IMG/VR virus record: IMGVR_UViG_3300047157_000037
Location: 1 to 21,937 of that record
From: a virus
Length of the DNA: 21,937 nt
Direction: 5' to 3' (one strand)
In this document: one piece after another, positions 11,201 to 16,952 of the stretch
Numbering within the stretch: the first letter of the stretch is position 1
Layout: every line of letters starts with the position of its first letter
The notes under the pieces: model-generated
Database searches by the model: none
What the model saw: only the letters and a program-made list of their open reading frames with translations
What the model was told of the DNA's origin: nothing
Position numbers and translations under genes: made by a program

Positions 11201-12950
11201 TCATGCAATAACGCCTACTTACGCTAGATTTACGCGTGACTCTGCTAACCCTGTGCAGTTCAACAGAACAACTAATGACGGTGACATTGCGACCTTCCAC
11301 AAAGACGGCACCACAGTCGGTAGTATTGGTAGCAGCACTGGAAGGTTAGAAGTGTTGTCGGCAGGAAATAATCTTAGAATAGGCTCCGACAGCACTGTTA
11401 GATGGGCGCTAGATTCTACTCGTTTTTATCCTGTGGCAGATGCAACATACGATATCGGCCTTTCAGGGAATAGAGTAAGAAACCTTTACCTGTCAGGCAA
11501 TGTAACTTCAAGCGGAACTTTCAGAGGTGGCTCTGGTAGTGCATCAACTCCAACATTCCTTACTGACGGCTCTACAGGAATGTTTAGAGCGTCATCCAAT
11601 GACATTGGCTTTAGTTGTGCTGGAAGTGAGGTTGCTAGGTTTGATAGCTCTGGCAACTTGCTGGTTGGTAAGACTGACACTAGTATTGCAACGCAAGGTG
11701 TATTCTTCGGCCCTAATTATTCACACATTACATCAACCAATGATACTCCCTTAGCTTTGTCTCGTAAAAGCAGCGACGGCACTATCTTGGATATACGCAA
11801 AGACGGCACCACAGTCGGTAGTATTTTTAACTCTGGTACTACAATGGGCATTGGCTCATTAGATACTGGCGTACTACTTGCTAACAATATTGACGCAATA
11901 CTTCCGTGGAACGCTTCAACAAATGCAGAGCGAGATGCCGCAATTGATCTAGGTCGTTCTGCTGGACGCTTCAAAGACCTTTACCTGTCAGGCACTGCAT
12001 ACGTCGCAACGTCGATAGGTATCGGCACTAGCAGTCCAGAAACGAATCTACACATAGAAGACTCTTCTTCATTTTCTATTATTCGATTGGTTTCAAGCAC
12101 TACTGAAAACGCTGGTATAGACTTTGGCGACCCTGATGACAGAGATATTGGTCGTGTTCGTTATAACAACATCGATAACTCTATGGTGTTTCATACAAAC
12201 GCCGCAGAGCAAATGCGCATCGACTCGACGGGTCGTGTAGGTCTGGGAACAACCTCACCGGACGTTAAGCTCGATATAGTTGACACTGCCGCAGACGTTC
12301 AATTACGTGTCTATAAGTTTGACGGTACTAACAACACTCGTCTTACTCTGACTGCCGATGACAGTGGTGCCAAGATCCACTACAGAGACGCTACAAACGG
12401 CGGTGCCTTGCGCTTCAATAACAACGCAGGGGAGATGGCTAGGTTTGATTCGAGCAGCAATCTTCTGGTTGGTGATACTTCGGCCGCGTTCAATAACACA
12501 GCAAAAACTGTGATTCGTCCTTCTTCTGATAACTGGGTTATCAAGCCAACTGTTTGCACTAGCTTTAATCGCACAGCTTCTGATGGAGACATTTTAGAGT
12601 TTTATAGAGGATCTTCATCTAACGTAGGTAGCATTTCCGTTACATCATCAGCCACTGCTTACAACACCTCCTCAGACCAACGCCTTAAAGACAATATCGT
12701 AGACGCACCTTCTGCTTCTGACGACATTGACGCTATCCAAGTACGTTCGTTCGACTGGAAGGCTGACGGGTCACACCAGAAGTACGGCATGGTTGCACAA
12801 GAGCTACAGGGCGTTGCACCAGAAGCTGTCAGTGGAGACACTGACTCAGACGACATGATGGGCGTAGACTACTCAAAGCTAGTGCCTATGATGTTAAAAG
12901 AAATTCAATCACTACGTGCCAGAGTGGCACAACTCGAAGGAGAAAACTAA
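8229..12950 (+). CDS. Long repetitive tail fibre with C-terminal S74 self-cleaving chaperone
   Basis: 1573 residues, Gly/Ser/Thr/Asp-rich. It contains a 12-residue tandem repeat of LTVSTDATIAGN type (residues about 100-165), three DIG..NRxRNLYLSG-like modules, repeated IGTSSP motifs, and two copies of a 59-residue module (50 of 59 identical). The last 92 residues are an intramolecular chaperone/auto-processing domain (peptidase S74, endosialidase type): SDQRLKDNI at 1482-1490, a FDWK strand, KYGMVAQEL, and a terminal coiled coil (LKEIQSLRARVAQLEGE). By analogy with the family, cleavage is expected between Ser1482 and Asp1483 after trimerisation. The N-terminus has no T7-type anchor, so it probably attaches to another tail protein. 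It starts nine bases after the spike gene with a weak AAGGTAA Shine-Dalgarno. Confidence 0.88.
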   Translation: MDFIDHRSTAQFTFLTSATNEKIRINADGDLLVGISTPFDTSGITLDATGALGVDGHIRVASGATYDIGSATNKFRNLYLSGDINVAGASTSGDLTVGGSLSVTTDATVTGSLTVSTDATIAGNLTVSTNAAITNDLTVSNDATISGDLTVSTNAVIAGDLTVNGTTTTINTETLDVKDKNITLNYGGDTTSANGAGITIEDAVSAGNDATILWDGGNDTFDFSHAIDVTGTITANNNLTIQNSNAYGSIELGGVSGGFIDIKRPFSDDYDLRLIAEGDGGVINVASGELTIQRAGSAKLATSSAGVDVTGDIAVSGTVDGRDVATDGLKLDGIEASADVTDTTNVTAAGALMDSEVTNLDQVKAFDSSDYATAAQGSTADSALQNVVEDTTPQLGGDLDLNGNDITGTGNIDVTGTATMDGLDVQGNVIINNSYAYQIGGDSASTSVIGKMHNSSGVFTLASLDSRHMKLTTSNADRLKVDANGDISFYDSAGSSQSLFWDASTEFLGLGSTTPQAKLDIVDTASDVQMRVYKFDGTKNTRITLTADDSGAKIHYRDADNAGALRFNNNLGEVMRIPANTTRLGIGTSNPTTELEVDGVITTAGLTTTANINFGDNDKAIFGAGSDVSIYSDGTNGLITSTANFTLDVAGDITLDADGADIKLLNGGTHWGSLYTNSTPNNLYLQNMVSDGDIYLSGFDGGSNISALILDMSEAGAATFNAGASFGGTVTADGLEVEAATPVIEIDSTTSANLATLQFATSGTVDSKITHQASTGVMTIDSGRNASWGGKIDFVTDTDTRMRISNNGDISFYEDTGTTAKFFWDSSAESLGIGTSSPSKTLDIEGNIRAKNTAGSSGAEIDITSGGTWRFRSNPTTGTNSYGLDIVKGSAGTDVKVSINSAGNVGIGTSSPTSVQGFAKVLKLEDSSNASIVVSGGSHEAEYAVSSSGGWFGTSTNIPQRFATNNAERMRIDASGNLLVGKTAVTLNTEGHAITPTYARFTRDSANPVQFNRTTNDGDIATFHKDGTTVGSIGSSTGRLEVLSAGNNLRIGSDSTVRWALDSTRFYPVADATYDIGLSGNRVRNLYLSGNVTSSGTFRGGSGSASTPTFLTDGSTGMFRASSNDIGFSCAGSEVARFDSSGNLLVGKTDTSIATQGVFFGPNYSHITSTNDTPLALSRKSSDGTILDIRKDGTTVGSIFNSGTTMGIGSLDTGVLLANNIDAILPWNASTNAERDAAIDLGRSAGRFKDLYLSGTAYVATSIGIGTSSPETNLHIEDSSSFSIIRLVSSTTENAGIDFGDPDDRDIGRVRYNNIDNSMVFHTNAAEQMRIDSTGRVGLGTTSPDVKLDIVDTAADVQLRVYKFDGTNNTRLTLTADDSGAKIHYRDATNGGALRFNNNAGEMARFDSSSNLLVGDTSAAFNNTAKTVIRPSSDNWVIKPTVCTSFNRTASDGDILEFYRGSSSNVGSISVTSSATAYNTSSDQRLKDNIVDAPSASDDIDAIQVRSFDWKADGSHQKYGMVAQELQGVAPEAVSGDTDSDDMMGVDYSKLVPMMLKEIQSLRARVAQLEGEN
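8526..8723 (+). repeat. 36-bp (12-residue) tandem repeat in fibre gene, about 5.5 units
   Basis: Units begin at 8526, 8562, 8598, 8634, 8670 and 8706 (last one half length). The coded consensus is [SND]LTVS[TN][DN]A[TV]I[ATS]G. The units differ at many synonymous sites, so this is an old array kept in register by protein structure, probably a beta-prism or stacked strand shaft. Such arrays can change copy number and therefore fibre length. Confidence 0.85.
9780..9956 (+). repeat. 59-codon fibre module, copy 1
   Basis: Encodes a module beginning KLDIVDTASDVQ and ending NNNLGEVMR. It matches copy 2 at 12267-12443 in 50 of 59 residues but with many synonymous DNA differences, showing an internal duplication that has been maintained under protein selection. 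Confidence 0.85.
10722..12037 (+). repeat. Three exact 20-bp repeats (GGTATCGGCACTAGCAGTCC) in fibre gene
   Basis: Exact copies lie at 10722-10741, 10944-10963 and 12018-12037, each coding GIGTSSP in the same frame. Exact DNA identity, unlike the diverged 59-codon module, suggests recent gene conversion or module shuffling at these joints. Confidence 0.85.
11300..11825 (+). repeat. Pair of exact 28-bp repeats in fibre gene
   Basis: Copies at 11300-11327 and 11798-11825 are identical and code KDGTTVGSI in frame. They flank about 470 bp of fibre sequence that includes a LYLSG module. Recombination between them would delete or duplicate that segment in frame. Confidence 0.8.
12267..12443 (+). 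repeat. 59-codon fibre module, copy 2
   Basis: Begins KLDIVDTAADVQ and ends NNNAGEMAR. It is the second copy of the module at 9780-9956, about 2.5 kb downstream in the same fibre gene. The central segment (DDSGAKIHYRDA) is identical in protein but not in DNA. Confidence 0.85.
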
Positions 12951-13261
12951 TGGCTACATGGACTATTGCAACACTTGAGAGAGAGCTGTCTGACGGCGGC
13001 GTAATGATCGCTCATTGGCGTTGCGCAGAATCGCAGACCGTCGAAGAGGAAACGTACAGTGCATCATCGTATGGCACTTGCAGTTTCACTTACGACGCAT
13101 CTTCACCCGACTTCGTACCTTACGACCAACTCACAGAAAGCACAGTAATGGGCTGGGTGTGGGAACAAGTAAGTCAAGAAGAGACTGAGGCAGCATTAAC
13201 TGCTAATATTGAAGGCCAAATCAACCCAACAACTGCTGACGGAGTGCCTTGGGAATCTTAA
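12950..13261 (+). CDS. Small phage protein, DUF7936-like
   Basis: 103 residues; its ATG overlaps the fibre stop (TAATG), so it is translated with the fibre. It begins TWTIATLERELSDGGV, has a central SASSYGTCSFTYD segment, a LTESTVMGWVWEQV segment, and ends NPTTADGVPW. This order of motifs is what I remember for the DUF7936 family, common in marine phages next to tail fibre genes. The function is unknown; association with the tail or virion is inferred from position only. No membrane segment or signal peptide. Confidence 0.75.
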   Translation: MATWTIATLERELSDGGVMIAHWRCAESQTVEEETYSASSYGTCSFTYDASSPDFVPYDQLTESTVMGWVWEQVSQEETEAALTANIEGQINPTTADGVPWES

Positions 13262-13281
13262 ACCACAACTAGGAGACTGAC

Positions 13282-13494
13282 ATGGGAAAAAATGAACAGA
13301 CCCCCATCACAGTAAATGAAAAGGAATACATCCTTGAGGATATGACTGACCAACAGAAAGCCATGGTTAATCATATTAACGATCTTGATCGCAAGCTGGC
13401 TAGTGCCAGATTCAATGTAGATCAATTAGCGGTAGGACGTGACGCATTCGTAAGCATGTTGTCACAGTCTTTGGAGTCGGAAGACGAAGAATGA
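13282..13494 (+). CDS. Small phage protein, DUF6447-like
   Basis: 70 residues starting at ATG 13282 behind AGGAGACTGAC, a good Shine-Dalgarno. The layout is a short beta strand region (PITVNEKEYILEDM), then a helix-rich segment (DQQKAMVNHINDLDRKLAS) that could form a small coiled coil, then an acidic tail. This matches my memory of the DUF6447 family of marine phages. No function is known to me. It overlaps the next start by four bases (ATGA), so the two are coupled. Confidence 0.7.
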   Translation: MGKNEQTPITVNEKEYILEDMTDQQKAMVNHINDLDRKLASARFNVDQLAVGRDAFVSMLSQSLESEDEE

Positions 13495-13769
13495 GTCAGA
13501 GCCTTTTAGATCGCATTGGAGTTTCTGGGTACAACAAACCCAAGAGAACTCCTAAACATCCTAAGAAGTCGCACGTTGTTGTGGCTAAGGAAGGCGATCA
13601 GGTAAGGACTATTCGCTTTGGACAGCAGGGAGTCTCTGGCTCTCCTGCTAGTTCAGGTGAATCTGACTCAGCTCGTAATCGTAGGAAGTCATTCAAGGCG
13701 CGTCATGCGCGCAACATAGCTAAGGGCAAGATGTCTGCGGCTTTTTGGGCTAATAAGGTGAAATGGTAA
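13491..13769 (+). CDS. Small basic conserved phage protein
   Basis: 92 residues, strongly basic (many Lys, Arg and His). Visible motifs are KRTPKHPKKSHVV, a VRTIRFGQQGVSG strand/turn, and a C-terminal SFKARHARNIAKGKMSAAFW helix. I recognise the RFGQQGV ... KARHA motif combination from marine phage proteins of unknown function, some with head or packaging neighbours. The positive charge suggests nucleic-acid contact, perhaps a minor virion protein, but this is inference. It is coupled to its neighbours on both sides by ATGA and TAATG overlaps. Confidence 0.75.
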   Translation: MSQSLLDRIGVSGYNKPKRTPKHPKKSHVVVAKEGDQVRTIRFGQQGVSGSPASSGESDSARNRRKSFKARHARNIAKGKMSAAFWANKVKW

Positions 13770-13924
13770 TGAGGAAGCCAAAGAAAGGTTTGTATGCAAA
13801 CATAGCTGCAAAGCGTAAGCGCATTGCTGGAGGCTCTGGTGAGCGTATGCGTAAGCCCGGCACTGCCGGTGCGCCTACTTCTCAGGCATTTAAAGATGCA
13901 GCCAAGACGGCTAAGAAGAGATAA
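13769..13924 (+). CDS. 51-residue basic conserved protein
   Basis: A short gene starting with an ATG that overlaps the previous stop (TAATG) and ending TAA at 13922-13924. The product starts MRKPKKGLYANIAAKRKRI, continues through AGGSGERMRKPGTAG and ends DAAKTAKKR. Roughly a third of the residues are Lys or Arg. The motif set KKGLYANI ... KRKRIAGGSGE ... MRKPG is one I recognise from small marine phage proteins. It is easily missed because of its length. A nucleic-acid-binding or virion role is plausible from the charge, but not shown. Confidence 0.8.
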   Translation: MRKPKKGLYANIAAKRKRIAGGSGERMRKPGTAGAPTSQAFKDAAKTAKKR

Positions 13925-13926
13925 CC

Positions 13927-14259
13927 ATGAGCATAGAGCGGTCAGTAGCGAAGCTCGAAGCCCAGCAGGAAGCGATGGCGCAAGACGTTAGCGAGATGAA
14001 GTCCGCTCTCACAAGCATTGCCCAAACTCTTCAAGACTTATCAAGCATGGAGCAGAGGCAAGTCCACTTGACCGAGACTGTAACGCGCGCCCACAAGCGC
14101 ATTGATGAGATCCAAGCTATCGTGAAAGATGAAGTAAAGAACCACGAGAAGCGCATCCAAGCTATCGAGATTAGCATAGCCAAGAACCAATGGATTGAAC
14201 GCATCATTATGGCCGGTGTCATGGCTGTTATTGGCGTGTGGATCAAGGGCGGCATCTAA
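13927..14259 (+). CDS. Coiled-coil protein with C-terminal membrane segment (XhlA-like lysis accessory)
   Basis: 110 residues, starting two bases after the preceding stop. Residues 1-85 are a heptad-rich coiled coil (SIERSVAKLEAQQEAM, then repeated Ile/Leu/Val spacing), and residues about 90-108 form one membrane helix (RIIMAGVMAVIGVWIKGG). This layout matches XhlA/hemolysin-type small phage membrane proteins that sit beside holins, and also resembles an inner-membrane spanin subunit, although the topology (C-terminal anchor) is wrong for a classical i-spanin. It is directly coupled to the holin gene by a TAATG overlap, so a role in lysis is well supported by context. Confidence 0.7.
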   Translation: MSIERSVAKLEAQQEAMAQDVSEMKSALTSIAQTLQDLSSMEQRQVHLTETVTRAHKRIDEIQAIVKDEVKNHEKRIQAIEISIAKNQWIERIIMAGVMAVIGVWIKGGI

Positions 14260-14657
14260 TGGTGAAGCTATTGGTTGGCCCCATCTTCAAGCTATTAGAC
14301 AAGGTTATCCCGGACGCGGATGAGCGCAGCCGGTTAGCCCACGAGATCGCAACACTAGCGGAGAGACAGACCCATGAAATTGCAAAAGCTCAAATCAATG
14401 TCAACCAGAATGAGGCCAAGCACAAATCGGTTTTTGTCTCTGGCTGGCGACCGGCGTGTGGTTGGGTATGTGTTCTTGGTTTCAGCGTTAATTTTCTTAT
14501 TGTTCCAATTGTAAACATCTACCTAACTGCATGGACGCAGAACCCTCTATTAATCCCGTCACTGGACGTTAGCGAAATGATGCCTGTACTACTGGGTATG
14601 CTGGGATTGGGCGGTATGCGTACCGTAGAAAAGACCAAGAACGTAGCACGTCAATGA
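14259..14657 (+). CDS. Holin, 3-TM GTA-holin type
   Basis: 132 residues from the ATG at 14259; an upstream ATG at 14238 in the same frame would lie inside the preceding gene and has no good Shine-Dalgarno. An N-terminal amphipathic region (LLDKVIPDADERSRLAHEI) is followed by a charged helix and a SVFVSGWRPACGWVCVLGF segment, then hydrophobic helices near residues 70-90 and 108-120. KVIPD ... A(Q)INVNQNEAKH ... GWRP(A)CGW is the signature of the three-TM holin family named after gene transfer agents. It would permeabilise the inner membrane and release the M15 peptidase encoded next, with which it overlaps (ATGA). Confidence 0.82.
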   Translation: MVKLLVGPIFKLLDKVIPDADERSRLAHEIATLAERQTHEIAKAQINVNQNEAKHKSVFVSGWRPACGWVCVLGFSVNFLIVPIVNIYLTAWTQNPLLIPSLDVSEMMPVLLGMLGLGGMRTVEKTKNVARQ

Positions 14658-15001
14658 CCTACAAGTTCTTTAGACTCGAAGAGTTCAACTGCACCCACAC
14701 TAACAAGAACGAGATGGACCATGAGTTTCTCGTAAAGCTCGATGAGCTGCGCGAACGCGTGGGCTTTCCTTTCGTAATCACTTCGGGCTACAGGGATGCA
14801 ACCCATCCTGCCGAGGCTCGCAAAGAAACACCCGGTACACACAACCAAGGCATTGCGGCAGATATCAAAGTCTCCAATGGCTTCGAGCGTATGAACATCG
14901 TGCATGAAGCAATCAAGATGGGGTTCTCTATCGGTGTTGCTAGGACATTCGTACACGTTGACGACCGGAAGACCACCCCGGTTATGTGGACCTATTCTTA
15001 A
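14654..15001 (+). CDS. Endolysin, peptidase M15A (D-Ala-D-Ala carboxypeptidase-like)
   Basis: 115 residues, the usual size for a single-domain M15A phage peptidase. The visible zinc site is His63 and Asp70 in THNQGIAADI plus His101 in FVHVDD; the upstream TSGYRD (43-48) is the conserved substrate-side motif. The N-terminal FFRLEEFNCTHT is the family entry segment. It should cleave peptide cross-links of peptidoglycan once the holin opens the membrane. No signal peptide or cell-wall-binding domain. It is the last gene of the late block: after it comes the first sizeable intergenic region, with no T-tailed terminator visible. Confidence 0.88.
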   Translation: MTYKFFRLEEFNCTHTNKNEMDHEFLVKLDELRERVGFPFVITSGYRDATHPAEARKETPGTHNQGIAADIKVSNGFERMNIVHEAIKMGFSIGVARTFVHVDDRKTTPVMWTYS

Positions 15002-15014
15002 ATAACAAATAATG

Positions 15015-15043
15015 TTGCACTCCCCTCAAAGATAACGTAAAGT
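15015..15043 (+). promoter_or_regulatory. Predicted sigma70-type promoter for the recombination block
   Basis: TTGCAC (15015-15020), a 17-base spacer, then TAAAGT (15038-15043). The -10 box lies at the centre of the operator-like palindrome at 15030-15050. The predicted transcription start is near 15050, right at the stem-loop at 15051. It is the only obvious promoter between the lysis genes and the small gene at 15085. Confidence 0.55.
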
Positions 15044-15050
15044 GTTATCT
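15030..15050. promoter_or_regulatory. Operator-like palindrome, copy 1
   Basis: AGATAAC - GTAAAGT - GTTATCT is a perfect 7-bp inverted repeat with a 7-base centre. It covers the predicted -10 box, so binding of a dimeric repressor would block transcription. Bases 15031-15050 match 20426-20445 at 16 of 20 positions; that second copy lies in the divergent control region. The binding protein is unknown; the window's own small HTH proteins are candidates. Confidence 0.6.
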
Positions 15051-15077
15051 GTTCCATGTGGAACTAACCAAGGGAGA
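15051..15077 (+). promoter_or_regulatory. 5'-terminal stem-loop plus conserved leader/Shine-Dalgarno
   Basis: GTTCC-ATGT-GGAAC (15051-15064) forms a stem-loop that would sit at the very 5' end of the predicted transcript. It is followed by ACTAACCAAGGGAGA (15063-15077), which occurs exactly, in the opposite orientation, in front of the leftward operon (20362-20376). 5'-terminal stem-loops are known to protect bacterial mRNAs from RNase E entry. Confidence 0.55.
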
Positions 15078-15084
15078 AGGACAA

Positions 15085-15444
15085 ATGTCAGAATTTGATT
15101 TCTATGAAATCGCTACAAACTTCCCTAACTGGGAAGATAATGTTGACTACATTGAGGACATGGACATTCGCCGTGACTTAATGCGTCAAGTCGAACGCGA
15201 CTCATCTGAGCTTGCACCTACCGCCGCACATCAAACCGGATCTGAACTGGAATTCGTTGACATGATTTTCAACGACCAGATGGACCCTGCTGATGTCGTC
15301 AACAAACTCCGCACCATGCTTTGGAACTATGCCAAGCCAATGACTATCGAGGCCATTGCGGATGAGCAATCAAAGTATGCCTATGAAATGGATATCAAGC
15401 CTGAGACGGCACTTGACTTGGGGGTGCGTGACAGTGACTTTTGA
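15085..15444 (+). CDS. Acidic hypothetical protein, first gene of recombination block
   Basis: 119 residues starting at ATG 15085, chosen because AAGGGAGAAGGA lies just upstream; the longer in-frame start at 15058 falls inside the leader stem-loop and has no ribosome site. The product is acidic (many Asp and Glu; starts SEFDFYEIATNFPNWED) and helical, with no membrane segment or known motif. As the first product of a promoter that looks repressed, and small and acidic, it could be an early host-interaction protein, a DNA mimic or a regulator, but nothing in the sequence decides this. I do not recognise the family. Confidence 0.75.
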   Translation: MSEFDFYEIATNFPNWEDNVDYIEDMDIRRDLMRQVERDSSELAPTAAHQTGSELEFVDMIFNDQMDPADVVNKLRTMLWNYAKPMTIEAIADEQSKYAYEMDIKPETALDLGVRDSDF

Positions 15445-15646
15445 TGCTGAAGAGGTGTTGAGCAAAGGCTTACGAGAGCACATGGACCCTAAGATTAGGG
15501 CGTACAGGTGCGGCTTTGAAGATGGCATGGCCCACGATTGGGGTAAGCGCCATATACCAGATCAGAACTATCAGGCAGGTTTTGCCCGTGGTTATGAGTT
15601 AATTCAAATGATGGACGCGGCAAGTGTCGCAGGGAGTATTGCATGA
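15428..15646 (+). CDS. Small hypothetical protein
   Basis: About 72 residues if started at GTG 15428 (TVTFDAEEVLSKGLREHMD...), overlapping the previous gene by 17 bases; GTG 15434 or ATG 15482 are alternatives, and none has a strong Shine-Dalgarno, so the start is uncertain. The strongest part is IRAYRCGFEDGMAHDW followed by DQNYQAGFARGYELIQMM: two related [YR]xxGFxxG helices separated by about 25 residues, a pattern of small phage proteins with an internal repeat. Its stop overlaps the next start (ATGA). Function unknown. Confidence 0.65.
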   Translation: MTVTFDAEEVLSKGLREHMDPKIRAYRCGFEDGMAHDWGKRHIPDQNYQAGFARGYELIQMMDAASVAGSIA

Positions 15647-16233
15647 ATGGAATAGTTAAAATCCACGGGAAGGAATACAAGACCGTGGCACTCCGGGTCG
15701 CAGAGTTTAGAGCGGCTCATCCCGATTACACAATCTCAACCGAGCTGGTCGAAGCTAACGACGTGCTGGTGATTATGAAGGCCAGCATCTTAGATAACGA
15801 TGGTCGCCTGTTGGCTACTGGCTACTCAGAAGAGGTACGTGCGGCGAGCAAGATCAACGCCACTAGTGCACTCGAAAACGCCGAGACCTCAGCAATCGGT
15901 AGATGCTTGAGTGCCCTAGGCTTTGGCGGTACAGAGTACGCGTCTGCCGATGAGGTTGCGAACGCTATCCAACAGCAACAAGACACCGGGCCAATCATGG
16001 CTCACAACGAAGCACTACAGCGCAACTACGCGTCTGTGTACTTCATTAAAGAACACCTCGCATTGAAGGCATGGGAGGCCGTAGCAGAAGCATGGGGCGA
16101 GATCACCAACGACGACAAGAAAGCTTTGTGGGTTGCGCCTAGTAAGGGTGGCATCTTCACAACTGCCGAGCGTAGTGATCTGAAGTCCAACGAGTTTAAC
16201 GAAGCTAGAAAGCTAATCTTGGGAGAAGCATAA
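15643..16233 (+). CDS. Single-strand annealing protein, Rad52/ERF-like
   Basis: 196 residues. Visible features: KIHGKEYKTVALRVAEFR near the N-terminus, paired strands (ISTELVEANDVLVIMKASIL, then RLLATGYSEEV), and the signature NATSALENAETSAIGRCLSALGFGG at about 70-95 (quoted in parts here: ALENAETSAIGR). The strand-strand-helix order and the ETSAIGRxLxxLG helix are typical of phage annealing proteins of the Rad52/ERF type. The C-terminal half is more polar and may bind partner proteins. It would anneal complementary single strands during phage recombination. The SSB-like protein starts right at its stop codon, and NinB/NinG-like genes lie downstream, which supports the assignment. Whether it belongs to ERF, Sak or another named subfamily cannot be settled by eye. 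Confidence 0.7.
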   Translation: MNGIVKIHGKEYKTVALRVAEFRAAHPDYTISTELVEANDVLVIMKASILDNDGRLLATGYSEEVRAASKINATSALENAETSAIGRCLSALGFGGTEYASADEVANAIQQQQDTGPIMAHNEALQRNYASVYFIKEHLALKAWEAVAEAWGEITNDDKKALWVAPSKGGIFTTAERSDLKSNEFNEARKLILGEA

Positions 16234-16497
16234 ATGGAATACGACAACACCAACCGCGGCGTCCTGTTCAAGAACGACCGCAAAGAAAAGGAAACGCACC
16301 CGGACTACAAAGGGAGCTACACCGATGCCAGTGGGTCAGAGTTTTGGCTGTCTGCGTGGCTAAAGAAGGACAAGAACGGCAACACCTTCATGTCTCTCAG
16401 CACCACGGCCAAGGATGAGGCGCACAACAAGGGTATGCAACAAGCCCGTCAAGCCGTCCAGCCAAGCGATGACTTCTCTAATGACATTCCATTTTGA
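16234..16497 (+). CDS. Small single-stranded-DNA-binding-like protein with acidic C-terminal tip
   Basis: 87 residues, its ATG immediately following the annealing-protein stop. Residues 1-60 are strand-rich (RGVLFKNDRKEKETHPDYKG, then SEFWLSAWLKKDKNGNTFMSLS), fitting a compact OB-like fold, and the protein ends DDFSNDIPF. That ending closely mimics the acidic tip of bacterial SSB (DDDIPF), which recruits repair and replication partners. At 87 residues it is about half the length of a classical SSB. The proposed role is coating single-stranded DNA for the neighbouring annealing protein. The OB fold is inferred; the tip is directly visible. Confidence 0.7.
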   Translation: MEYDNTNRGVLFKNDRKEKETHPDYKGSYTDASGSEFWLSAWLKKDKNGNTFMSLSTTAKDEAHNKGMQQARQAVQPSDDFSNDIPF

Positions 16498-16702
16498 TAT
16501 TGGTCTGTCGCTGAGAACAGCGCAGAAAGAGTTTCGTGTCAGCAATAAACAACTGGCACGGGACTTTGATGTAACTGAAATGACAATCCACAGATGGCGC
16601 AAGAGCAAGGACGCAACCCTTAGCCGCACAGTGGATTTGGCAGAGCGATTTGATATGGACTTTGAATCGTTTCTTGATCTGCCATACAGGGAGGAAGCAT
16701 GA
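16481..16702 (+). CDS. Small Cro/CI-type HTH protein
   Basis: 73 residues from ATG 16481 (16469 is an alternative four residues earlier); the longer reading frame upstream is only overlap with the SSB-like gene. Residues about 13-55 form an XRE/Cro-type helix-turn-helix: RTAQKEFRVSNKQLARDFDVTEMTIHRWRKSKD-type layout with the turn at FDVTEMTI and recognition helix TIHRWRKS, followed by a LAERFDMD helix. It overlaps the SSB-like gene by 17 bases and the next gene by four. It could be the repressor or Cro-like factor acting on the two operator-like palindromes at 15030 and 20426, but that link is only by proximity. Confidence 0.75.
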   Translation: MTFHFDIGLSLRTAQKEFRVSNKQLARDFDVTEMTIHRWRKSKDATLSRTVDLAERFDMDFESFLDLPYREEA

Positions 16703-16902
16703 GTCAGAAAGATCGGGTACTTCAGTACCTCAAGCAAGGCAAGGTGTTGACCAGACTAAACGCATGGGATGAGCTGGGTGTGATCGAAGCCCCGGCTCGT
16801 ATCTCAGAGCTGCGGCATGAAGGTCACGACATTCAGACAGCCATGAAGCTAGTGTTCAACCGTTATGGTGATCAGGTGCGGATTGCTGAGTGGTTTATTT
16901 AA
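16699..16902 (+). CDS. Small winged-helix/HTH phage protein
   Basis: 67 residues, coupled to the previous gene by ATGA. It matches a common phage family: SQKDRVLQYLKQGKVLT, then NAWDELGVIEAPARISELR, then HEGHDIQT, and a short C-terminal strand pair (the wing) ending VRIAEWFI. The ARISELRxxGHxI motif is diagnostic. These proteins are presumed to bind DNA, often beside replication or Nin-region genes. The stop TAA runs into the A-tract in front of the hairpin at 16908. Confidence 0.8.
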   Translation: MSQKDRVLQYLKQGKVLTRLNAWDELGVIEAPARISELRHEGHDIQTAMKLVFNRYGDQVRIAEWFI

Positions 16903-16907
16903 AAAAA

Positions 16908-16925
16908 GGCCCCATCGCTGGGGCC
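16908..16925 (-). terminator. Strong hairpin; T-tailed terminator only for leftward transcription
   Basis: GGCCCCA-TCGC-TGGGGCC: a perfect 7-bp GC-rich stem with a four-base loop. The flanking A7 at 16901-16907 becomes a T7 tract immediately 3' of the hairpin on the minus strand, so it is a textbook intrinsic terminator for leftward transcripts. On the plus strand no T-tract follows. It also stands about 14 bases before the Shine-Dalgarno of the gene at 16953, like other hairpins in this region. Confidence 0.6.
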
Positions 16926-16952
16926 ATGCCACTTGTCCAAGGGAGGGACTAC

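Noticed and set aside
8462-12856. Minus-strand open frames opposite the fibre gene
   Set aside because: Their Val/Ser/Pro-rich repetitive translations simply mirror the Gly/Thr/Asp repeats of the fibre coding strand.
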